Positions 1 to 5,609 of a DNA stretch of 11,534 nt are shown here, one piece after another. Under the pieces are notes generated by a model. The model searched no databases and was not told the origin of the DNA. It saw nothing but the letters and a program-made list of their open reading frames with translations. Every line of letters starts with the position of its first letter. The stretch's first letter is position 1. The stretch spans positions 1 to 11,534 of the forward strand of contig UROZ01000059.1 of assembly GCA_900549655.1 (NCBI GenBank). The letters are read 5' to 3'. The stretch comes from an uncultured Collinsella sp. (GTDB lineage Bacteria > Actinomycetota > Coriobacteriia > Coriobacteriales > Coriobacteriaceae). The translations under genes were made by a program, and so were the position numbers.

Positions 1-24
1 GTTCAAATCTTCTAACGCCCACCA
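1..24 (+). tRNA. 3' end of a tRNA gene (partial, identity unknown)
   Basis: The first 24 bases read as the end of a tRNA: G53, a seven-base T-loop TTCAAAT at 2-8, a T-stem 3' strand CTTCT at 9-13, an acceptor 3' strand AACGCCC at 14-20, discriminator A at 21 and an encoded CCA at 22-24. The 5' part lies outside the window, so the anticodon cannot be read. The acceptor stem predicts a 5' end of GGGCGTT. An intrinsic terminator follows 9 bp later, as expected for the end of a tRNA transcription unit. Confidence 0.8.
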
Positions 25-32
25 AATGTTCG

Positions 33-69
33 CAGCTCAGAGGCTATGTCCTCTGAGCTGTTTTGTTTT
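33..69 (+). terminator. Intrinsic terminator after the tRNA gene
   Basis: A perfect 11-bp stem (33-43 with 50-60, starting CAGCTCAG) closes a six-base loop and is followed by TTTTGTTTT. This is a textbook rho-independent terminator and it ends the tRNA transcript. It isolates the nrdD control region from upstream transcription. Confidence 0.93.
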
Positions 70-349
70 GCTACCAAGCACGCCGTCAAATATGCCAGCA
101 AATATTGATCCAAGGTCCCCGTAGAGGTGCCGGCAGATTGCATACGTCCTGGCCGATCGTGACCGCAACATGTTGGTCAAGCACAATCTTTTGGAATCTT
201 TTGGCGTGAGCGGCTTGGTTTTGGTAGGATTTGTCAGCGGCTTGACTAAGGGGGTTTTATAACTGCCATGCAGGTAGCCGTGTTGGTAACGTTTTACCGA
301 CTTGCCAAGAACCCCTCATAATTAATGCGTCTGCAAAATGACTAATTGC
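70..349. other. Intergenic stretch with no convincing gene
   Basis: About 280 bp between the tRNA terminator and the nrdD promoter region. The longest coding-like stretch is a frame open after the stop at 122-124 and closed at 260-262. Its ATG at 170 would encode 30 residues (MLVKHNLLESFGVSGL...), with no clear ribosome-binding site and no recognised family. It may be a gene remnant or chance. A short inverted repeat GGTAA/TTACC lies around 285-298. The bases are more AT-rich than in the flanking genes, as is usual for non-coding DNA. Confidence 0.5.
185..204 (+). repeat. Perfect 10-bp tandem duplication
   Basis: AATCTTTTGG occurs twice head to tail at 185-194 and 195-204. Just downstream the 9-mer AGCGGCTTG also occurs twice (209-217 and 236-244). 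These look like small slippage duplications in non-coding DNA, and no function can be assigned. Confidence 0.8.
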
Positions 350-363
350 TTTGACCTGCTGAA

Positions 364-379
364 ACACTATATGTTGTGT
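364..379 (+). promoter_or_regulatory. NrdR box upstream of nrdD
   Basis: ACACTATATGTTGTGT is a near-perfect match to the published 16-bp NrdR box (ACACwAtATaTwGTGT). NrdR is the zinc-finger/ATP-cone repressor of bacterial ribonucleotide reductase operons. The box directly abuts the TTGACC -35 element. NrdR sites usually come in pairs about 31-32 bp apart. The only second candidate is a degraded half-site (ACAGGATATA, from 398), 34 bp from the first and overlapping the -10 region, so the second site is uncertain. Confidence 0.82.
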
Positions 380-409
380 TTGACCTAAAAAAAGAATACA
401 GGATATAGA
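380..409 (+). promoter_or_regulatory. Putative sigma-A promoter of nrdD
   Basis: TTGACC (380-385) as -35 and TATAGA (404-409) as -10, separated by 18 bp. The predicted start of transcription is near 415-418. The adjacency to the NrdR box supports the assignment, since NrdR represses by covering the promoter. The octamer TTTGACCT also occurs 29 bp upstream (350-357) but has no acceptable -10 at the right distance. Confidence 0.6.
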
Positions 410-414
410 TGCCT

Positions 415-635
415 CTTTGTCGTATGATAGATGGCGGACAGAGAACGAGAACCTTATTCGCCCCATTTGGATAGATCTTTGAGCCCCTTGATTGGCTGCG
501 AGGATTGTCCGCATGAGGGACTATGGTTATCGAGAACACAGATTGCGCGACGGCGCCGCAAGACAGGGGCACGCCCTGCCGGGCATCGTTTGGCTCTGAA
601 GCGCAATGAGACTACGACGCGAAAGAGGCAAGAGG
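415..635 (+). other. Long 5' leader of nrdD with possible alternative hairpins
   Basis: If transcription starts near 415, nrdD carries an untranslated leader of about 215 nt. It holds a long-range pairing GCGGACA (434-440) with TGTCCGC (506-512), a hairpin TTGCG (543-547)/CGCAA (557-561), and two mutually exclusive hairpins: CAGGG (564-568)/CCCTG (574-578) against GCCC (573-576)/GGGC (581-584). I recognise no riboswitch family; in particular I see no B12 box. An 81-codon frame starting at 431 overlaps nrdD and has no family signature, so I treat it as non-coding. Confidence 0.4.
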
Positions 636-2858
636 ATGAAGATCATCAAGCGCAGCGGCACCGAGGTTGTCTTTGACATCGATAAGATCGTCAATGCCAT
701 CCGTGCCGCAAACTTGGAGGTCGAGGAGAGCTCTCGTCTTACCGACCGCCAGGTGGTTTACGCGGCACAAAACGTCGCCGAGGCATGCGAGAACGCGGGC
801 CACACTGTTTCGGTCGAGGAGATTCAGGATTTGGTCGAGGACGAGATCATGCGTCTCGACTGCTACGAGGTTGCCCGCCACTACATCATCTATCGCTATG
901 TTCAGAGCCTGAAGCGCCAGAAGAACACGACCGATGACAAGATCCTGTCGCTGATCGAGTGCAATAACGAAGAGGTCAAGCAGGAGAACTCCAACAAGAA
1001 CCCGACCGTCAATTCCGTTCAGCGCGACTACATGGCCGGCGAGATTTCCAAGGACCTGACCCAGCGTGTGCTGCTGCCCCAGGAGATCGTGGATGCCCAC
1101 AATGAGGGCCTGATCCACTTCCACGATTCGGATTACTTTGCCCAGCACATGCACAACTGCGATCTGGTGAACCTGGAGGACATGCTCCAGAACGGCACTG
1201 TTATCTCGGGTACGCTGATCGAGAAGCCGCACAGCTTCTCGACCGCCTGCAACATCGCGACGCAGATCATCGCCCAGGTTGCTTCCTCCCAGTACGGAGG
1301 CCAGTCGATTTCGCTGACCCATCTTGCCCCGTTCGTCGAGGTGAGCCGTCAAAAGATTCGCGGCGAGGTCGCTCGCGAGCTCGAGGAGCTCGGTGTCTCT
1401 GCGTCTGCCGAGAAGGTCCATGAGGTCGTTGAGGACCGTCTGCGTGACGAGATCCGTCGCGGCGTCCAGACGATTCAGTATCAGGTCGTGACCCTTATGA
1501 CCACCAATGGCCAGGCGCCGTTCGTGACGGTCTTTATGTATCTTAACGAGGCCCGTACGCCTCAGGAGAAGCACGACCTTGCCATGATCGTGGAGGAGAC
1601 GCTTCGCCAGCGCTACGAGGGCGTTAAGAACGAGGCCGGCGTATGGATCACCCCGGCATTCCCCAAGCTTATCTATGTACTCGAGGACGATAACGTTCAC
1701 GAGGATTCCCCGTACTTCTACCTGACCCAGCTGGCTGCCAAGTGCACTGCCAAGCGCATGGTGCCCGATTACATCTCCGAGAAAAAGATGCGCGAGCTCA
1801 AGCTGTCGAAGGGCGAGACCGCGGGTAACGGCGACTGCTATACCTGCATGGGCTGCCGCAGCTTCTTGACGCCCGACCGCTCGGGCAACGGCTTTAACAA
1901 CGTTGCCAACGCGCTGAACTACGACCCGAACAAGCCCAAGTACTATGGTCGCTTTAACCAGGGCGTCGTGACCATCAACCTGCCCGATGTCGCGCTGAGC
2001 TCGCACCAGGATATGGACAAGTTCTGGAAGATCTTCGACGAGCGCCTTGAGCTGTGCCACCGCGCCCTGCTGTGCCGTCATGAGCGTCTGATGGGTACGC
2101 TTTCGGATGCCGCACCGATTCTTTGGCAGTACGGTGCCCTCGCCCGTCTGAAGAAGGGCGAGACGATCGACAAGCTGCTCGTGGGCGGTTACTCCACCAT
2201 TAGTCTGGGTTATGCCGGCCTGTATGAGTGCGTCAAGTATATGACGGGCCACAGCCACACCGAGAAGGAGGGCACGCCCTTTGCCATGGCCGTCATGCAA
2301 CGCATGAACGACAAGTGCGCCGAGTGGAAAGCCGCGAGCGACATCGATTTCTCGCTGTACGGCACGCCGCTGGAGTCGACGACGTATAAGTTCGCCAAGT
2401 GCCTGCAGCGCCGTTTTGGCATTATCCCGGGCGTGACGGACAAGGGCTACATCACCAACAGCTACCACGTCCACGTGTCCGAGGAGATCGACGCATTCGA
2501 CAAGCTCAAGTTCGAGGGTAGGTTCCAGCAGCTTTCGCCGGGCGGTGCCATCTCCTACGTCGAGGTTCCCAACATGCAGGACAACCTCAAGGCTGTCATT
2601 CGCGTGATGCAGTACATCTACGACAACATCATGTACGCCGAGCTCAACACCAAGAGCGACTACTGCCAGGTGTGCGGCTACGATGGCGAGATCAAGATTG
2701 TTGAGGACGATGGCAAGCTGGTGTGGGAGTGCCCCAATTGCGGCAACCGCGACCAGGAGAAGATGAACGTCGCTCGTCGTACGTGCGGCTACATCGGTAC
2801 CCAGTTCTGGAACCAGGGCCGAACCGAGGAGATCCGCGACCGCGTGCTGCATCTCTAA
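636..2858 (+). CDS. nrdD: Anaerobic (class III) ribonucleoside-triphosphate reductase
   Basis: A 740-residue glycyl-radical enzyme that reduces ribonucleoside triphosphates to dNTPs without oxygen, in the cytoplasm. Residues 1 to about 92 form an ATP-cone (MKIIKRSGTEVVFD at the start), the allosteric activity site. The barrel domain carries the conserved HSFSTACN (C205) and MGCRS (C407, probable thiyl-radical cysteine by family analogy). The C-terminus has a four-cysteine zinc site (C677, C680, C699, C702) and the radical loop RRTCGYIG, with G718 the predicted glycyl radical. All hallmarks are intact. I chose ATG 636 because the family starts MKIIKR and AAAGAGG (622-628) is well placed; an in-frame ATG at 606 would add ten basic residues and lacks a good ribosome site. 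NrdG, its activase, follows after an unusually long 427-bp gap. Regulation by NrdR is likely. Confidence 0.97.
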   Translation: MKIIKRSGTEVVFDIDKIVNAIRAANLEVEESSRLTDRQVVYAAQNVAEACENAGHTVSVEEIQDLVEDEIMRLDCYEVARHYIIYRYVQSLKRQKNTTDDKILSLIECNNEEVKQENSNKNPTVNSVQRDYMAGEISKDLTQRVLLPQEIVDAHNEGLIHFHDSDYFAQHMHNCDLVNLEDMLQNGTVISGTLIEKPHSFSTACNIATQIIAQVASSQYGGQSISLTHLAPFVEVSRQKIRGEVARELEELGVSASAEKVHEVVEDRLRDEIRRGVQTIQYQVVTLMTTNGQAPFVTVFMYLNEARTPQEKHDLAMIVEETLRQRYEGVKNEAGVWITPAFPKLIYVLEDDNVHEDSPYFYLTQLAAKCTAKRMVPDYISEKKMRELKLSKGETAGNGDCYTCMGCRSFLTPDRSGNGFNNVANALNYDPNKPKYYGRFNQGVVTINLPDVALSSHQDMDKFWKIFDERLELCHRALLCRHERLMGTLSDAAPILWQYGALARLKKGETIDKLLVGGYSTISLGYAGLYECVKYMTGHSHTEKEGTPFAMAVMQRMNDKCAEWKAASDIDFSLYGTPLESTTYKFAKCLQRRFGIIPGVTDKGYITNSYHVHVSEEIDAFDKLKFEGRFQQLSPGGAISYVEVPNMQDNLKAVIRVMQYIYDNIMYAELNTKSDYCQVCGYDGEIKIVEDDGKLVWECPNCGNRDQEKMNVARRTCGYIGTQFWNQGRTEEIRDRVLHL

Positions 2859-3059
2859 TACCGCTCCGGGGCTGAACCGAGAGGGCCGCTTGGGCATTTG
2901 CTCGCTATTTCGGACAGTCCTGCGCAAGACGAAGGCCACATTAAGTGGCCTTCTTTGCGTGCGGAACTCATATCGAGCAAAAGCCCAAGCGGCCCTCTCG
3001 GTTCAGCCAAGTTAACGTAGCTGAGATGCAGCGCGCGGTCTGCTCACTCCTCGAAGTTC
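2821..3059. repeat. Quasi-palindrome: inverted copy of nrdD 3' end and terminator
   Basis: The DNA around centre 2942 reads nearly the same on both strands for about 119 bp each way. Perfect blocks are 2931-2939 with 2945-2953 (9 bp), 2897-2904 with 2974-2981 (8 bp) and 2870-2895 with 2983-3008 (26 bp). Beyond a 14-bp unmatched segment that has equal length on both sides, 2838-2855 (the last codons of nrdD) pairs with 3023-3040 at 17 of 18 positions. CGAGGAG (2825-2831) then matches CTCCTCG (3047-3053). The arms differ by 6 nt in the 2905-2930 versus 2954-2973 segment. The right arm is therefore a degenerate inverted copy of the nrdD terminus plus its downstream DNA. Confidence 0.85.
2931..2956 (+). 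terminator. Intrinsic terminator at the centre of the quasi-palindrome
   Basis: GAAGGCCAC (2931-2939), loop ATTAA and GTGGCCTTC (2945-2953) form a perfect 9-bp stem followed by only three T. It is a plausible terminator for nrdD, probably strengthened by the larger flanking stem. If it is efficient, nrdG needs its own promoter or relies on readthrough. Confidence 0.55.
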
Positions 3060-3186
3060 TTAGCGGAAATAATTTGAGCTGCAGCTGCGATTTACTTGCG
3101 ATGGCGGTTGAGCCGCAACCCAGTTTTTATTGGACCTCGAACCCTATGCTCGATGTTCGCTTCGTTCATTGAGTTACCCTTTGCAT
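3060..3186. other. Non-coding spacer between the two inverted repeats
   Basis: No gene is supported here. A small hairpin GGTTG (3106-3110)/CAACC (3116-3120) is followed by CAGTTTTTATT and could be a weak terminator. No convincing sigma-A promoter for nrdG was found, and no NrdR box comparable to the one upstream of nrdD. Confidence 0.4.
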
Positions 3187-3270
3187 GAGGCCGGGACATA
3201 TCGTCCCGCCCGCAGTTTCGCAGGCCGAAGGCCGAGAATGTTTGAGGACGGGATGATATGTCCCGGCCTC
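3187..3270. repeat. Long inverted repeat upstream of nrdG
   Basis: The 22-base arms 3187-3208 and 3249-3270 pair at 21 positions plus one G.T. The left arm starts GAGGCCGGGACATATC. They close a 40-nt loop that contains its own hairpin, GGCC GAA GGCC (3223-3233). The right arm ends two bases before the nrdG ribosome-binding site. It lacks a T-tract, so it is not a classic terminator. It could be an RNA control element or a dispersed REP-like palindrome; the core GGGACAT/ATGTCCC recurs at 9491-9555. Confidence 0.85.
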
Positions 3271-3285
3271 CCGGGAGAGTTACCT

Positions 3286-3867
3286 ATGAACTACGCGAAC
3301 ATTAAGTATTTCGACATTGCTGATGGGGAAGGCGTTCGTACTTCTCTGTTTGTGAGCGGGTGCCGTCGTGGGTGCAAGAATTGCTTTAACTCTGTCGCGT
3401 GGGACTTTGCTGCGGGTGAGCCGTTCGATCGTGCCGTCGAGGACAAGATTATCGAGAGCCTCGATCATCCCTTTATTGACGGCCTGACGATTCTGGGCGG
3501 CGAGCCTATGGAGCCCGAGAATCAGACGGGGCTCGTTGACTTTATCGAACGCGTGCGTGCGGCCTATCCCGCGGGGTCAGGAAAGACCATTTGGTGTTTT
3601 ACCGGCGACGTGCTCGAGGAGCTTATGCCGGGTGGTCGTCACCATACCGAGGCGACGGACCGTATCCTTGCCTGCCTCGATATGTTGGTGGATGGCCCGT
3701 TTGTTCAGGAGCTGTACGATATCTCATTGCGTTTTAGGGGCTCGAGTAACCAGCGTGTGATCGATATGAACGCTACGCGCGACCGTGCTGAGCGCGAGGG
3801 TGTTGCGCTTTGTGATGCGGTTGAACTTTGGCGGGACGATCCAGTCTATTCGACCCATACTATGTAG
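3286..3867 (+). CDS. nrdG: Anaerobic ribonucleotide reductase activating protein (radical SAM)
   Basis: A 193-residue activase that uses S-adenosylmethionine and a [4Fe-4S] cluster to generate the glycyl radical on NrdD. The cluster motif CRRGCKNC (C26, C30, C33; CX3CX2C) is intact. DGEGVRTSLFVSGC precedes it, and LGGEPM (70-75) is the SAM-binding GGE motif. RGSSNQRVID (151-160) near the C-terminus is typical of NrdG. It is somewhat longer than the E. coli protein (about 154 residues), with extra sequence at the C-terminus. ATG 3286 was chosen because GGGAGAG (3273-3279) lies 6 bases upstream and the family start is MNYANIKYFD; upstream extension would read through the inverted repeat. It follows nrdD on the same strand, but the large palindromes between them suggest separate or modulated expression. 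Confidence 0.95.
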   Translation: MNYANIKYFDIADGEGVRTSLFVSGCRRGCKNCFNSVAWDFAAGEPFDRAVEDKIIESLDHPFIDGLTILGGEPMEPENQTGLVDFIERVRAAYPAGSGKTIWCFTGDVLEELMPGGRHHTEATDRILACLDMLVDGPFVQELYDISLRFRGSSNQRVIDMNATRDRAEREGVALCDAVELWRDDPVYSTHTM

Positions 3868-3933
3868 CTTGTGGCCGATGCCAAAGGGCGTGGTACCATA
3901 GCGCGAACGCAAAATCGGAAAAGTGAGGCCCAG

Positions 3934-4491
3934 ATGATCGATCAGGAAAAAGTCGAGGCCGCCATTAAGCTGTTGCTTGAGGGCATAGGCGAGGACCCAA
4001 CTCGTGAGGGCCTGCTGGAGACCCCGGCGCGCGTTGCCCGTATGTATGGTGAGATCGCCGGCGGTATGGACCAGAGTGCCGAGGAGCACCTGTCCAAAAC
4101 CTTTGCCGTCGCTTCGAACGATTTGGTTATCGAGCGCGACATCACGTTTTACTCGCTGTGCGAGCATCATCTGCTGCCGTTTTATGGCAAGGCCGCCATT
4201 GGTTATATCCCCAACGGCCGTGTCGCAGGGCTCTCTAAGCTTGCCCGCACGGTTGAGGTCTACGCCCGTCGTCTGCAGCTGCAGGAGCAGCTGTGCGCAC
4301 AGGTTGCCGATGCCCTCATGGAGTATCTCGCTCCCCAGGGAGCGATTGTGCTCATGGAGGCTGAGCATATGTGCATGACCATGCGCGGCGTGCAAAAGCC
4401 TGGCACCAAGACCGTGACGCTCGCTCGCCGCGGCGTCTTTGAGACCGATCCGTCGCTCGAGGAGCGGTTCTTTAGGATGCTGGGCCGTTAG
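3934..4491 (+). CDS. folE: GTP cyclohydrolase I (type IA)
   Basis: A 185-residue enzyme that converts GTP to 7,8-dihydroneopterin triphosphate, the entry step of tetrahydrofolate synthesis. Seen directly: DPTREGLLETPARVARMYGE (21-40), the zinc/catalytic segment SLCEHHLLPFYG (C76, H78, H79), GRVAGLSKLAR (95-105), and the second zinc segment HMCMTMRGVQKPG with C147. The zinc ligand set C-H-C is complete, so this is the zinc-dependent type IA form. ATG 3934 follows AAGTGAGG (3921-3928) by 5 bases. A GTG at 3871 in the same frame would add 21 atypical residues and is rejected. The stop is one base from the ATG of the HD-domain gene, so the two are probably co-translated. A possible but weak promoter (TTGTGG, 19 bp, TACCAT at 3894-3899) lies between nrdG and folE. 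Confidence 0.95.
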   Translation: MIDQEKVEAAIKLLLEGIGEDPTREGLLETPARVARMYGEIAGGMDQSAEEHLSKTFAVASNDLVIERDITFYSLCEHHLLPFYGKAAIGYIPNGRVAGLSKLARTVEVYARRLQLQEQLCAQVADALMEYLAPQGAIVLMEAEHMCMTMRGVQKPGTKTVTLARRGVFETDPSLEERFFRMLGR

Positions 4492-4492
4492 C

Positions 4493-5074
4493 ATGAGGGT
4501 CGTCAACGACTTTACATCGAAGACCGATGAGGGGACGCCGCGTCGCGGCTTCATGGCTTCGGGCCTGGCCCCCTTTGATGCCATGCCTCGCATTGATTAC
4601 ATTTGCGCCAACGGGCTGTTCCGGCGGCACCTGGGTAACATTGCACAGTTGGAATCGGGGCGCATCTTCTGCCGCCACGGTATTGACCACCTGCTGGATG
4701 TCGCTCGCATTATGTGGATCAAGAATCTCGAGGAACAGCTCGAATTTGACCGTGAGGTCATCTACGCCACGGCACTTCTTCACGATATCGGCAAAGATGA
4801 ACAGTATGAATCGGGTATATCCCATGATGTTGCAAGCGAACGCGTCGCTGATGCGATTCTCGGCGGCATGCCCGATGATGTGGCGTTTGAGCCGGCCGAT
4901 GCCGCAGCCATTAAGACGGCCATTCTGGGCCATCGAAAGCTGCGTGTGAACAGCCAACCGCTTGAGCGTCTGCTCTATGCAGCCGACAAAGCGTCGCGCG
5001 CCTGCTTTGCATGCCCCGCGCGCAATGCTTGCAACTGGAGCGATGATAAAAAGAACCTGTCGATTCGCGTGTAG
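4493..5074 (+). CDS. HD-domain metal-dependent phosphohydrolase in the folate cluster
   Basis: A 193-residue cytoplasmic protein with a complete HD signature: H66 (RHGIDHLLDV), H97-D98 (LLHDIGK), H111 and D165 (YAADKASR). HD proteins are divalent-metal phosphomonoesterases or phosphodiesterases. After the last ligand comes a cysteine cluster C171-x2-C174-x5-C180, followed by NWSDDKKN; it could bind zinc or iron-sulfur. The gene starts one base after the folE stop and lies 43 bp before folB. That suggests it acts on a pterin intermediate such as dihydroneopterin triphosphate, whose dephosphorylation is otherwise unassigned here; this is inference. The start is uncertain: ATG 4493 lacks a strong ribosome site and may depend on coupling to folE. 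Met21 (ATG 4553) and Met31 (ATG 4583) are alternatives closer to the conserved region. Confidence 0.85.
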   Translation: MRVVNDFTSKTDEGTPRRGFMASGLAPFDAMPRIDYICANGLFRRHLGNIAQLESGRIFCRHGIDHLLDVARIMWIKNLEEQLEFDREVIYATALLHDIGKDEQYESGISHDVASERVADAILGGMPDDVAFEPADAAAIKTAILGHRKLRVNSQPLERLLYAADKASRACFACPARNACNWSDDKKNLSIRV

Positions 5075-5117
5075 TTAGTTTGCGCGGTCGGGGTTCTAAA
5101 CGAAGGAGACGATCGCG

Positions 5118-5603
5118 ATGAGCAATAAGAAACTGCCCGAGAATGCAACCAAGACTGAAGGTGCCGAGCTCGCCCGCCGTGGAAGGGGCGAAATATCCAC
5201 CGCAACGGCGGTACCCCACGTGAGCTATGACGATCTGCGCCATGCCGACCGCATCACCGTTGAAGGTCTTGAGGTTTTTGCTAACCACGGCGTGTATCCC
5301 GAGGAGAATGCGCTGGGTCAGAAGTTCATCGTTTCTCTGGTGCTCTATGCCGACTTGCGCGCGGCGGGGGAGCACGATAACCTGGATGCCTCGATTGACT
5401 ACGGCTCGGTGTGCCACGATGTCGATGGCTATCTGCGCGAGCATACGTTTAAGCTCATCGAGGCGGCAGCCGAGGGTGTGGCCCAGATGCTGCTGCGTCG
5501 TTACCCCCTGCTGCTTGGCGTGCGTGTTAAGCTCGATAAGCCTTGGGCGCCCGTCGGTCTTCCCCTGGCAAGCTGCGGTGTCGAGATCGAGCGCGTGCGC
5601 TAG
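5118..5603 (+). CDS. folB: Dihydroneopterin aldolase with N-terminal extension
   Basis: A 161-residue protein that cleaves 7,8-dihydroneopterin to 6-hydroxymethyl-7,8-dihydropterin and glycolaldehyde. The catalytic core is residues 44-161. Compared with the S. aureus enzyme, E63 (EENALGQ), Y95 (IDYGSV), E115 (KLIEAA) and K141 (DKPWAP) match the pterin-binding and catalytic residues. The first 43 or so residues are a polar extension not usual for the family (about 120 residues); it is not a signal peptide. ATG 5118 follows AAGGAG (5103-5108) by 9 bases, so the extension is probably translated. folP and folK, often next to folB, are not in the window. The stop lies 6 bp from the stop of the convergent minus-strand gene, with no terminator between them. 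Confidence 0.93.
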   Translation: MSNKKLPENATKTEGAELARRGRGEISTATAVPHVSYDDLRHADRITVEGLEVFANHGVYPEENALGQKFIVSLVLYADLRAAGEHDNLDASIDYGSVCHDVDGYLREHTFKLIEAAAEGVAQMLLRRYPLLLGVRVKLDKPWAPVGLPLASCGVEIERVR

Positions 5604-5609
5604 TCGGTT

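Noticed and set aside
351..373. TTGACC at 351-356 with TATATG at 368-373 as an alternative nrdD promoter
   Set aside because: The spacing is only 11 bp, too short for sigma-A. TATATG is part of the NrdR box.
415..635. Cobalamin riboswitch in the nrdD leader
   Set aside because: I found no B12-box-like sequence. B12 control also makes most sense for class II reductases, and none is seen here.
431..676. An 81-codon frame overlapping the nrdD start
   Set aside because: No ribosome site, no recognisable domain, arginine-rich composition, and it lies in the nrdD leader.
612..2939. A 775-codon open frame on the minus strand covering all of nrdD
   Set aside because: It has no family motif and is antisense to an unmistakable glycyl-radical enzyme. 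The GC-rich third positions and codon bias of nrdD leave that antisense frame open. Its first residues come from the left arm of the quasi-palindrome.
2945..3172. A 75-codon plus-strand frame after the nrdD terminator that resembles the N-terminus of the antisense frame
   Set aside because: The resemblance is just the inverted repeat translated twice. There is no ribosome site and no continuation.
3130..3285. Upstream extension of nrdG by 52 codons
   Set aside because: It would run through the 22-bp inverted repeat, is not family-like, and a good ribosome site supports the ATG at 3286.
3724..4593. A 289-codon minus-strand frame opposite nrdG/folE
   Set aside because: No known motifs, and antisense to a complete GTP cyclohydrolase gene.
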